Positions 25,994 to 34,553 of a stretch of DNA of 57,349 nucleotides are shown piece by piece. Every line of letters starts with the position of its first letter. Positions within the stretch are counted from its first letter, which is position 1. The stretch lies in NCBI GenBank assembly GCA_014801865.1, contig JAAVDH010000007.1, positions 106,661 through 164,009 on the forward strand, written 5' to 3'. The notes under the pieces are model-generated. The model was not told the DNA's origin and made no database searches. It saw only the letters and a program-made list of their open reading frames with translations. A program made the position numbers and the translations under genes. The DNA is from Bacteroides sp. (GTDB lineage Bacteria; Bacteroidota; Bacteroidia; Bacteroidales; Muribaculaceae).

Positions 25994-27940
25994 ATGGACA
26001 TAACAATACCTCTGTTGATTCTGGCCATCCCCCTGTTCATGTTCCTTCTGCTGGGCATCGCAGGGTGCAAGATGTCCCATAAGCTTGCGGGCGTCCTTGG
26101 CGTCTGCGGGCTCGGCACAGTGCTGTGCCTGTCATACTACACAGCCTTCACTTACTTCTTCGGCGGCAATCCCGACTTCATCAACGAACTTGGTGAACGT
26201 CTGCAATACACCGTCTTCAACGTAACCTGGCTGCAGTTTACCGAACATCTGGTCATAAAGCTCGGATTCCTTCTTGACCCCATCTCGGCCATGATGCTTG
26301 TGGTTATCACCACTATTTCATTCCTGGTTCACCTCTACTCACTTGAGTATATGGAGGGTGAGAAGGGCTTCCAGCGTTACTACGCTTTCCTGTCGCTCTT
26401 CACCTTCTCGATGCTCGGACTGGTAGTGGCTACCAACATTTTCCAGATGTATATCTTCTGGGAGCTCGTAGGTGCCTCATCATTCCTGCTCATCGGATTC
26501 TACTATCAGCGTCCCTCGGCTGTGAGCGCCTCTAAGAAGGCATTCATCGTCACCCGCTTCGCTGACCTCGGATTCCTGCTGGGTATCCTCGTACTGTCGT
26601 TCTACACTCAGACATTCGACTTCGTGGAACTGACCTCCAACCCCTCTGCCGTACTGGCCTCAACAGCCGGTGCTACCTTCATGGGTGCCTCAGTGCTCAC
26701 CTGGGCTCTGGTGCTCATCTACATCGGCGGTATGGGTAAGTCAGCCATGATGCCCCTCCACATCTGGCTCCCCGATGCCATGGAAGGCCCGACTCCCGTA
26801 TCGGCTCTTATCCACGCCGCTACCATGGTTGTGGCCGGGGTATACCTCGTGGCACGTCTCTTCAGCGTATACCAGCTTGAATACTCAGCCGTGATGTTCA
26901 TCACCGTAGTAGGTGCCGTCACAGCATTCTATGCAGCTGCCGTAGCCTGCACACAGATAGATATCAAGCGCGTGCTCGCCTTCTCAACTATCTCTCAGAT
27001 TGCCTTCATGATGGTAGGTCTCGGTGTGGCAGGTCTGTCATTCCACGCTACTCACGACATTCACTATGCCGGACTCGGTTACATGGCCTCCATGTTCCAC
27101 CTCTTTACCCACGCCCTCTTCAAGGCTCTGCTCTTCATGGGCGCCGGCGCACTGATTCACGCCGTACACTCCAATGACTACACCGCCATGGGTGGCCTGC
27201 GCAAGTACATGCCCATCACCAACATCACCTTCCTCATAGGCTGTCTGGCCATTGCGGGCATACCTCCCTTCTCAGGCTTCTTCTCAAAGGACGAGATACT
27301 CACCGCCTGCTACGACCTTCACTGGTTCTGGGGTGTATGGATGAGCATGGTAGCCGGTCTCACCGCCTTCTACATGTTCCGTCTCTACTTCCTCATCTTC
27401 TACTGGGACGAACCCCACTATCACCACAAACCTCATGATTGCGGATGGGAAATGTCATTCCCCCTGGTATTCCTTGCCGCCGTATCATGCGTGGCCGGAT
27501 TCATCCCCTTCGGAGAACTAGTGACATACAACCGTCTCCCCTATCACATCCATCTTGACTGGACTGTGGCCGGAGTAAGTATCGCCATAGCTGTCATCGC
27601 CATTCTCTTCGCTGCCAAGCTTTATATGCGCAAGAACGACGTTCCCGAGCGTATGGCCCATTCATGCTACTGGCTTTGGAAAGCGGCTCACCGTCGCTTC
27701 TACTGGGACGAGATTTATCTCTTCATCACCCATAAGATTATCTTCGGCTGCATTTGTCGCCCCATCGCATGGTTTGACCGCCACGTTATCGACGGCTCAA
27801 TGGACGGTCTGGCCTACGTGGCCAACAAGGCTTCCTACGCCATCCGTGGACTTCAGAGCGGCAACATACAGATGTATGTATGGTGGTATCTGCTGGGTGC
27901 CCTCCTGCTGGGTGCCGTCACCGGCATCTGTATGATGTAA
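25994..27940 (+). CDS. nuoL: NADH-quinone oxidoreductase subunit L (antiporter-like)
   Basis: The 648-residue distal proton-pumping subunit with about 16 membrane helices. Conserved segments include FWELVGASSFLLIGFYY, the GKSAMMPLHIWLPDAMEGPTPVSALIHAATMV channel and the long amphipathic C-terminal region. The gap to nuoK is 6 bp. All charged residues expected in the broken helices are visible in the conserved stretches. Confidence 0.95.
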   Translation: MDITIPLLILAIPLFMFLLLGIAGCKMSHKLAGVLGVCGLGTVLCLSYYTAFTYFFGGNPDFINELGERLQYTVFNVTWLQFTEHLVIKLGFLLDPISAMMLVVITTISFLVHLYSLEYMEGEKGFQRYYAFLSLFTFSMLGLVVATNIFQMYIFWELVGASSFLLIGFYYQRPSAVSASKKAFIVTRFADLGFLLGILVLSFYTQTFDFVELTSNPSAVLASTAGATFMGASVLTWALVLIYIGGMGKSAMMPLHIWLPDAMEGPTPVSALIHAATMVVAGVYLVARLFSVYQLEYSAVMFITVVGAVTAFYAAAVACTQIDIKRVLAFSTISQIAFMMVGLGVAGLSFHATHDIHYAGLGYMASMFHLFTHALFKALLFMGAGALIHAVHSNDYTAMGGLRKYMPITNITFLIGCLAIAGIPPFSGFFSKDEILTACYDLHWFWGVWMSMVAGLTAFYMFRLYFLIFYWDEPHYHHKPHDCGWEMSFPLVFLAAVSCVAGFIPFGELVTYNRLPYHIHLDWTVAGVSIAIAVIAILFAAKLYMRKNDVPERMAHSCYWLWKAAHRRFYWDEIYLFITHKIIFGCICRPIAWFDRHVIDGSMDGLAYVANKASYAIRGLQSGNIQMYVWWYLLGALLLGAVTGICMM

Positions 27941-27990
27941 GCTTATTCACTCCAAGTAGCCAAAATCACACATTTCACAGTAATTTCACT

Positions 27991-29499
27991 ATGTTCTCCA
28001 ATATATTAATCTATTTCGTGGTGATACCCGTGCTGATGCTCGGGGGCCTCGCCATCTGTCGCAACATACGACAGATCCGCGCCGTGGCCGTCACCGGATC
28101 GCTGGCGCTGCTGGCGCTGTCCATCTACCTTCTGGTCGACTATCTGGCACAGCGCGCCGCAGGTGCTACAGCGCCCATGCTCTACTGCGACTCATGGAGC
28201 TGGTTCACTCCGCTGCACATCAACCTCGCTGTCGGTGTCGACGGCATATCAGTGGCCATGCTCGTGCTCTCGGCCATCATACTCCTGACCGGCTCTTTCG
28301 CCTCATGGAAGATTGAGCCCTGCCCCAAGGACTTCTTCCTCTGGCTGGTGCTCCTTTCCACCGGAGTATTCGGATTCTTTATCTCGATTGACCTCTTCAC
28401 AATGTTCATGTTCTATGAGGTGGCTCTCATCCCGATGTATCTTCTCATCGGTATCTGGGGCTCGGGCAACAAGAACTACTCAGCCATGAAGCTCACTCTG
28501 ATGCTCATGGGTGGTTCAGCCTTCCTGATGCTCGGTCTCATAGGCATCTACTACCACTCTGCTTCAAACCCCGCCGACCTCACCTGGAACATCCTTGAGA
28601 TAGCCCGGAACGGAGCCATAGAAAAGGGCTGGCAGTACTTCCTTTTCCCCCTCACCTTTGTGGGATTCGGAGTACTGGGTGCCATGTTCCCCTTCCACAC
28701 ATGGAGCCCCGACGGTCACGCTTCAGCCCCCACAGCTGTATCGATGCTTCACGCCGGCGTACTCATGAAGCTCGGTGGCTACGGCTGCTTCCGTGTAGCC
28801 ATCTACCTGATGCCCGAAGCCGCCCATGACCTTGCCTGGATATTCCTTATCCTCACCGGTGTATCGGTAGTCTACGGAGCCTTCTCAGCCTGCGTACAGA
28901 ACGACCTCAAGTATATCAACGCTTACTCTTCAGTGAGCCACTGCGGTCTGGTACTCTTCGCTATCCTCATGCTCAACACCACCGCAATGACCGGTGCCAT
29001 CATGCAGATGCTCTCACACGGTCTGATGACAGCCCTCTTCTTCGCCCTCATCGGTATGATTTACGGACGTACTCACACCCGTGACATCCGTCTCATGGGT
29101 GGCCTTATGAAGATTATGCCTTTCCTGGCCGTATGCTACGTTATAGCCGGCATGGCCTCTTTAGGTCTGCCCGGTCTCAGCGGCTTCGTGGCCGAGATGA
29201 CCATCTTCGTAGGTTCGTTTGAGCACACCGACTTCTTCCACCGTGCGTTCACCGTGGCCGCCTGCTGCTCTATCGTAATCACCGCAGTATACATTCTGCG
29301 CGTGGTAGGCAAGCTGCTCTTCGGTCCCGTCTACGACGAACACCATCTGAGCCTCACCGACGCCACATGGTGGGAACGCACCTCAACAGTGACCCTTATC
29401 ATCTGTGTGGCCGCCATCGGTTGCTTCCCCAACTTCTTCAGCGACCTGATTAAGTTTACCTTCACCAAGGATATCTTCGCAGTGATAGGAATGAATTAA
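27991..29499 (+). CDS. nuoM: NADH-quinone oxidoreductase subunit M (antiporter-like)
   Basis: A 502-residue membrane subunit with about 14 helices. The Glu of MFYEVALIPMYLLIG and the Lys-containing channel MFPFHTWSPDGHASAPTAVS are intact. An open frame reaches back to 27880 inside nuoL, but those 37 residues are polar and unlike NuoM; ATG 27991 gives a proper first membrane helix (FSNILIYFVVIPVLML). Confidence 0.94.
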   Translation: MFSNILIYFVVIPVLMLGGLAICRNIRQIRAVAVTGSLALLALSIYLLVDYLAQRAAGATAPMLYCDSWSWFTPLHINLAVGVDGISVAMLVLSAIILLTGSFASWKIEPCPKDFFLWLVLLSTGVFGFFISIDLFTMFMFYEVALIPMYLLIGIWGSGNKNYSAMKLTLMLMGGSAFLMLGLIGIYYHSASNPADLTWNILEIARNGAIEKGWQYFLFPLTFVGFGVLGAMFPFHTWSPDGHASAPTAVSMLHAGVLMKLGGYGCFRVAIYLMPEAAHDLAWIFLILTGVSVVYGAFSACVQNDLKYINAYSSVSHCGLVLFAILMLNTTAMTGAIMQMLSHGLMTALFFALIGMIYGRTHTRDIRLMGGLMKIMPFLAVCYVIAGMASLGLPGLSGFVAEMTIFVGSFEHTDFFHRAFTVAACCSIVITAVYILRVVGKLLFGPVYDEHHLSLTDATWWERTSTVTLIICVAAIGCFPNFFSDLIKFTFTKDIFAVIGMN

Positions 29500-29520
29500 C
29501 GGATAATACGATCAACGAAA

Positions 29521-30969
29521 ATGGACTACTCTCAGTTTTTAGCTATGAAGCAGGAAATCGGTCTTCTGATCGTGTTTGTCCTGGTCTTCCTCTATGACAC
29601 ATTCATGCCCCGCAAAGCGCAGGGAGCCATCGGAGGTGTTTCCGTAGTACTCTTCGGACTCTTCACCGCCGCATCATTCCTGTGTGGATGCACCAAGGAG
29701 GTCACCGAAGCCTTCTCAGGCATGTACTACACTGACGGCGCCGTATGTGCTATCAAGAACATACTCAATATCGGCGTATTCATCGTGCTCATACAGTCAA
29801 TCAAGTGGGCCGACAGCGATATGCAGATTATGCGTCGCGGCGAGTTCTACGAACTTCTGCTCCTTACCCTCTTTGGCATGTATCTCATGATTTCAGGCCG
29901 TCACTTCCTGCTCTTCGTCATCGGTCTTGAGACCGCCTCACTGCCCCTCGCAGCCATGGTGGCTTTCGACAAACACCGTTATGAGAGCCACGAAGCAGCC
30001 GTGAAATACATCCTCACAGCCGTATTCTCATCAGCCGTGTTCCTCATGGGTATCAGCTACGTGTATGGTCTCACCGGCTCGCTCTATTTCTCACAGATAG
30101 CCCGCGCCATCGCCTTTGAAGGCGGTGCGTCAGTAATGCTCATCGTAGCTCTGGCCTTCGTTATCGCCGGCATAGGCTTCAAGCTCTCGCTTGTACCTTT
30201 CCACCTCTGGACTGCCGACGTATATCAGGGTGCTCCCACCAACGTGACCTCTTATCTGTCGGTTATATCCAAGGGTGCAGCAGCCTTCGCATTCCTCGCA
30301 GTGCTTTGGCAGGCTTTTGGTCAGGTATATGCTCAGGCCTGGGAATGGATGCTCTACGCACTCATCATTCTCACCATCACCGTGGGCAACCTCTTCGCCA
30401 TGCGTCAGCGCAACATGAAGCGCTTCCTTGCCTTCTCATCTGTATCACAGGCCGGCTACATCATGCTTGGTATCATCGCCTTCAACGGCATGGGTGCCGC
30501 TGCCCTGATGTACTACATCCTCGTATACATCTTCTCCAACCTCGCCGCCTTCGGCGTGATAGGAGCTATCGAGAATGCCTGCGGCAAGGTACACATGGAG
30601 GATTATAACGGTCTCTACCGCACAAATCCCCGCCTGGCATTCACCATGATGCTCGCCATGTTCTCACTGGCCGGTATCCCCCCGTTTGCAGGATTCTTCT
30701 CGAAGTTCTTCATCTTCACCTCAGCCATCAACCAAGGTTCGGTTGCCATCTACGTGCTCGTGCTCATAGCTCTGATCAACACCATCATATCACTCTACTA
30801 CTATCTGCTGGTGGTGAAGGCTATGTTCATATCTACCGAACAGGGCGACGTGCCCACCTTCAAGAGCGCTTGCACCGAACGCATCGGCCTCTGGATTTGT
30901 GTTGCCGGTATCATCGGCCTCGGTATCGTAAGCTACTTCTACAACTCACTGCTTACGCTCAATCCCTAA
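29521..30969 (+). CDS. nuoN: NADH-quinone oxidoreductase subunit N (antiporter-like)
   Basis: A 482-residue, 14-helix proton-pumping subunit and the last gene of the block. Conserved features are IGLETASLPLAAMVAF, FKLSLVPFHLWTADVYQGAP and SLAGIPPFAGFFSKFFIF. It begins 21 bp after nuoM and is followed by a strong terminator within 27 bp. Confidence 0.95.
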   Translation: MDYSQFLAMKQEIGLLIVFVLVFLYDTFMPRKAQGAIGGVSVVLFGLFTAASFLCGCTKEVTEAFSGMYYTDGAVCAIKNILNIGVFIVLIQSIKWADSDMQIMRRGEFYELLLLTLFGMYLMISGRHFLLFVIGLETASLPLAAMVAFDKHRYESHEAAVKYILTAVFSSAVFLMGISYVYGLTGSLYFSQIARAIAFEGGASVMLIVALAFVIAGIGFKLSLVPFHLWTADVYQGAPTNVTSYLSVISKGAAAFAFLAVLWQAFGQVYAQAWEWMLYALIILTITVGNLFAMRQRNMKRFLAFSSVSQAGYIMLGIIAFNGMGAAALMYYILVYIFSNLAAFGVIGAIENACGKVHMEDYNGLYRTNPRLAFTMMLAMFSLAGIPPFAGFFSKFFIFTSAINQGSVAIYVLVLIALINTIISLYYYLLVVKAMFISTEQGDVPTFKSACTERIGLWICVAGIIGLGIVSYFYNSLLTLNP

Positions 30970-30995
30970 GTACCCATAACACTTCCCATACTCCA

Positions 30996-31030
30996 CGGAG
31001 CTGTGTCAATTGACACAGCTCCGTTTTTTT
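30996..31030 (+). terminator. Rho-independent terminator of the nuo-atp operon
   Basis: A perfect 28-nt palindrome (12-bp stem CGGAGCTGTGTC, AATT loop) followed by seven T (31024-31030). It is the clearest intrinsic terminator in the window. Its T-run also sits at the -33 position of the next promoter. Confidence 0.92.
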
Positions 31031-31047
31031 CACTACATTTTTTTCAC

Positions 31048-31055
31048 TACATTTG
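31048..31055 (+). promoter_or_regulatory. -7 promoter element of the thymidine kinase gene
   Basis: TACATTTG matches TAnnTTTG, 19 bp before the ATG at 31075. The sequence 20 bp upstream is TTTT, part of the preceding terminator. The expected leader is only about 12-15 nt. Confidence 0.65.
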
Positions 31056-31074
31056 CAGAGATAACCTGACACTT

Positions 31075-31719
31075 ATGTATCGAAAAGGAAAACTATATTT
31101 CCGCTATGGGACTATGGGGTCGGCAAAGACCGCCATGCTGCTCACCCAGGCGTATAACTTCGAGGAACGAGGCATGAAATACATCTGTATGAAGCCCGTC
31201 ATAGATACCCGCGAGAAGGATAATGTGATACGCTCACGCATAGGCATCGAGCGACGTTGCAGCTGGATATATCCCGACACTGATATCTACTCCCTGGCCG
31301 CCAGTATGTTTGAGGAGCAGAAAGCCGTCACCGACTGGTTTCTTATAGACGAGGCACAATTCCTCACCGCTACTCAAGTTGACCAACTGGCACGCATAGT
31401 CGACGATTTCGGCTCGAACATCATCTGCTACGGACTGCGCACCGACTTCCAGAGCCGGCTCTTCGAGGGCTCACGACGACTCTTTGAGATAGCCGACACT
31501 ATCGACGAAGTGAAATCAACCTGCCACTGTGGCCGCAAGACCATAATAAATGCCCGTATAGGGAGCGACGGCGATTTCGTAAACGAAGGCGAACAGGTGG
31601 AAATAGGTGGCAACGACCGATACATAGCCGTGTGTCGCAAATGCTGGCGCAACAAACATATCGAGCAGGCCGAACGTTATACTCTTCCGTTTCCCGAACT
31701 GAAACGTACCCACGAGTAA
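31075..31719 (+). CDS. tdk: Thymidine kinase (type II)
   Basis: A 214-residue enzyme that phosphorylates thymidine for dTTP salvage. The P-loop reads GTMGSAKT near residue 12, the Walker B motif DEAQF, and the C-terminal zinc site uses Cys residues in CHCGRK and CRKCW. The lasso region VEIGGNDRYIAVCRKCW is typical. The P-loop has Ala where most relatives have Gly (SGKT/SGKS), a variation found in part of the family to my knowledge. An open frame reaches 31003, but it crosses the terminator and promoter, so ATG 31075 is the start. Confidence 0.88.
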   Translation: MYRKGKLYFRYGTMGSAKTAMLLTQAYNFEERGMKYICMKPVIDTREKDNVIRSRIGIERRCSWIYPDTDIYSLAASMFEEQKAVTDWFLIDEAQFLTATQVDQLARIVDDFGSNIICYGLRTDFQSRLFEGSRRLFEIADTIDEVKSTCHCGRKTIINARIGSDGDFVNEGEQVEIGGNDRYIAVCRKCWRNKHIEQAERYTLPFPELKRTHE

Positions 31720-31783
31720 CATACTGACACTACAGTCGCGCCTACCGTCAACTCATATCCAAGAAAAATCACTCCCACTACCC

Positions 31784-32578
31784 ATGTCACTCACAAAGAA
31801 AGCACTCTTATGGCTCACAAGCATTATCATAGCCCTCGGCATAGCGATAAACGCCCGTGCCGTGAGCCTTCCTGATGAGCAGCTTCACTATAAAGTGACC
31901 TACAAATGGGGACTGATACATAAGCAGGCCGGTACAGCCACACTGTCACTGCGCAACACCCGTAGCGGCTATAAGGCCACTCTCACCGCCAAGTCCGACC
32001 CCTGGGCCGACCGTATATACCGTCTGCGCGATACCCTCCACTCTACCATGAGCCATCACGACATGTTGCCCATGCGCTACGAGCGTATCGCTCACGAAAA
32101 AGGAAGCTACGCACGAGACATCGTGGAGTTTAGCCGTAAAGGCAACCTCTTTACAGGCCATGCCACGCGCTATCGCCGGGGCTCCGACACCGACTCTCCA
32201 CTTAAGCAAGCCGCCACTACGCTCGAAGCCGAGGGACCTACGGTAGACCTCCTGAGTTCATTCTACTATCTGCGCACTATCGACTTCACCCACATGAAGG
32301 CCGGTGATAAGCTTACCCTCAATATTTTTTCCGGCAAGCGCAAAGAACTTCTGCACATTACATACAAGGGGCAGGACGATGTGAAACTCGATGACATTGC
32401 CTACCCCGCCTATCATCTGGAGTTCACCTTCACCTCCGATGGCAAGAAGAAGACATCGGGAAATATCAATGCCTGGATATCAGCCAACAATCTACGCATA
32501 CCCCTCAAGCTCGAAGGCTCGCTCCCGGTAGGTAAGGTACAGTGCTTTTATCTGCCACAATCATCACCCAGACCATGA
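31784..32578 (+). CDS. DUF3108 domain protein, exported
   Basis: A 264-residue protein with a signal peptide (residues 1-27, ending ARA-V) and a DUF3108 domain (LHYKVTYKWGLIHKQAGTATL, then DPWADRIYRLRDTLHS). The family is periplasmic or outer-membrane associated and its function is unknown. Its TGA overlaps the ATG of the nucleotidase gene (ATGA at 32575), so the two proteins are probably made together. Confidence 0.85.
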   Translation: MSLTKKALLWLTSIIIALGIAINARAVSLPDEQLHYKVTYKWGLIHKQAGTATLSLRNTRSGYKATLTAKSDPWADRIYRLRDTLHSTMSHHDMLPMRYERIAHEKGSYARDIVEFSRKGNLFTGHATRYRRGSDTDSPLKQAATTLEAEGPTVDLLSSFYYLRTIDFTHMKAGDKLTLNIFSGKRKELLHITYKGQDDVKLDDIAYPAYHLEFTFTSDGKKKTSGNINAWISANNLRIPLKLEGSLPVGKVQCFYLPQSSPRP

Positions 32579-34374
32579 ACATATTTACCAACCGACTACT
32601 ATCACTCACAATACCCCTTACTCTCATGTCCGCCAATCCTATTCCGGCCAAAGCCGACACAGACCAGAATACCGACACTATGCGGCGTGAGACCATACGC
32701 ATCATAGAGACCACCGATGTGCACGGCAATCTCTTTCCTCACAACTTCATTACCCGCGAAGCGTGGGGGGGCTCACTGGCTCGCGTGGCCACCTACGTTG
32801 ACTCCGTACGTGCCAAGGTAGGTGACGACCATGTGATACTCCTTGACAACGGCGACCTGCTTCAGGGACAGCCCACTGTATACTACTACAACTTCATTGA
32901 CACCCTCTCGCCCCACGTTGCCACCGAGGCGCTGCGCTATATGCGCTACGACGCACTCACTCCCGGCAACCACGACATTGAGACCGGTCACAACGTCTAC
33001 GACCGTTTCTTTGCCTCGGCACCCGCACCGGTCCTCGGCGCAAATATAATCGACACCTCTACGGGACAACCCTACCTCCTACCCTATACCATCCTCGAAC
33101 GCGCCGGACTGAAAGTAGCCGTCGTAGGCATGATAACACCCGCCATACCCGCATGGCTCCCTGAAAACATCTGGAGCGGACTACGGTTTGACGATATGAC
33201 GGCCACAGCCTCAGCACTTATTCCCGAGATAAGAAGCAAACATAACCCCGACATCGTGGTGGGGCTCTTCCATTCCGGTCATGACGACAGTAAATCTACC
33301 GACCGATGGATTGAAAACGCCTCTGCGAAGGTGGCCCGTGAGGTCGACGGCTTCGATGTGGTGTTCATGGGTCACGACCACCGTCGCTACGACTCCATAC
33401 TGCTCAACGACGCGGGCAGCAAGGTGATAGTGCTTAACCCAGCTAACAATGCCAATGCCGTAGCCGACGTGACTATCGAAGTGCTCACAGACGGCATCAC
33501 CGCACGCCCGCTCTCAGTCAACGGCACCATAGCCGATGTATCGCACCTCGCACCCTCGAAGGACTACATGGCCCGCTTTGCCGAAGAGTTTGACACCATA
33601 AGCCGCTTCACCTCCGAGGAGATAGGTGTGTCTGACGGCGAATTCACCACCCGCGATGCGTTCTTCGGCCCCTCAGCCTTCATGACCCTCCTTCATCGTC
33701 TGCAACTTGACATTACCGGAGCCGATATATCTCTCGCCGCTCCCCTGTCATTCGACGCCTCCATAGCCGCAGGTCCGGTAAGAATGAGCGATATGTTTAC
33801 CCTCTACAAGTACGAAAACATGCTCTACACCATGGCCATGACCGGCGAAGAACTCAAGAACTATCTCGAGATGGCCTACGACCTGTGGATCAATACTCTT
33901 AACGGCACTCCCGGCGAACACCTGCTCAAATTCGCATCGTCCGACCCCACCCCCGCCGACAATTATCTTGCCAACCCCTCGTATAACTTCGACTCAGCCG
34001 CCGGCATCAACTACACCGTCGACGTAACACGTCCTGCAGGCAACCGCGTCACCATAACCCGTCTCAGCGACGGACGCCCATTCGACCCGCAAGCCACATA
34101 TTCCGTAGCCGTCAACTCCTACCGGGGTAACGGCGGAGGTGAACTGATGACCCGCGGTGCAGGCATAAATCACGACATGCTCACTTCGCGCATACTCAAC
34201 TCTACTGACAAGGATCTGCGATACTATCTCATAGAGCGTCTGCGCACCATAGGACATATCACTCCCGTCACTGACAACAACTGGAGCTTCATCCCCGCCG
34301 ACATAGTAGCACCGGCCGCCAAAACCGACCGAACGATACTCTTCTCGCCCGAAAGCTCTAAAAATCAAAAATAA
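32575..34374 (+). CDS. Periplasmic 5'-nucleotidase / 2',3'-cyclic phosphodiesterase family
   Basis: A 599-residue two-domain enzyme of the UshA/CpdB type that dephosphorylates nucleotides in the periplasm. A signal peptide covers residues 1-27 (ending IPAKA). The metallophosphatase domain has TTDVHGN, DNGDLLQG, GNHDIE, FHSGHDD and GHDHR. The C-terminal substrate-binding domain (about 340-570) contains YKYENMLYTMAMTGEELK and NSYRGNGGG. The ATG at 32575 overlaps the stop of the DUF3108 gene; the open frame back to 32542 has no better start. It is followed by a hairpin. Confidence 0.92.
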   Translation: MNIFTNRLLSLTIPLTLMSANPIPAKADTDQNTDTMRRETIRIIETTDVHGNLFPHNFITREAWGGSLARVATYVDSVRAKVGDDHVILLDNGDLLQGQPTVYYYNFIDTLSPHVATEALRYMRYDALTPGNHDIETGHNVYDRFFASAPAPVLGANIIDTSTGQPYLLPYTILERAGLKVAVVGMITPAIPAWLPENIWSGLRFDDMTATASALIPEIRSKHNPDIVVGLFHSGHDDSKSTDRWIENASAKVAREVDGFDVVFMGHDHRRYDSILLNDAGSKVIVLNPANNANAVADVTIEVLTDGITARPLSVNGTIADVSHLAPSKDYMARFAEEFDTISRFTSEEIGVSDGEFTTRDAFFGPSAFMTLLHRLQLDITGADISLAAPLSFDASIAAGPVRMSDMFTLYKYENMLYTMAMTGEELKNYLEMAYDLWINTLNGTPGEHLLKFASSDPTPADNYLANPSYNFDSAAGINYTVDVTRPAGNRVTITRLSDGRPFDPQATYSVAVNSYRGNGGGELMTRGAGINHDMLTSRILNSTDKDLRYYLIERLRTIGHITPVTDNNWSFIPADIVAPAAKTDRTILFSPESSKNQK

Positions 34375-34382
34375 TTCCAAAA

Positions 34383-34420
34383 AATCGGGTAGTGGCTCAA
34401 TAACACACCCGATTATTTTG
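34383..34420 (+). terminator. Terminator after the nucleotidase gene
   Basis: AATCGGGT (34383-34390) pairs with ACCCGATT (34407-34414) around a 16-nt loop and is followed by ATTTTG. The T-tract is short. It ends exactly where the promoter of the next gene begins. Confidence 0.65.
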
Positions 34421-34448
34421 TTATAGTCAGATAAAGAATATAATTTTG
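34417..34448 (+). promoter_or_regulatory. Consensus promoter of the pseudouridine synthase gene
   Basis: TTTG (34417-34420), exactly 20 bp, then TAATTTTG (34441-34448): both boxes match the Bacteroidota consensus fully. The leader would be about 100 nt, AT-rich, with no recognised element. Confidence 0.82.
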
Positions 34449-34553
34449 CATATCATTACCAAAACAGAGATATCTATTACCTCATGCCGCGAGGCAAGCG
34501 TAAAAATCTATTTTTAACATTTAACTGACATTTTTCTACCAGACTGCAACTCT

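Noticed and set aside
31003-31074. Upstream start for thymidine kinase
   Set aside because: The extension is encoded by the terminator hairpin and the promoter of the gene itself.
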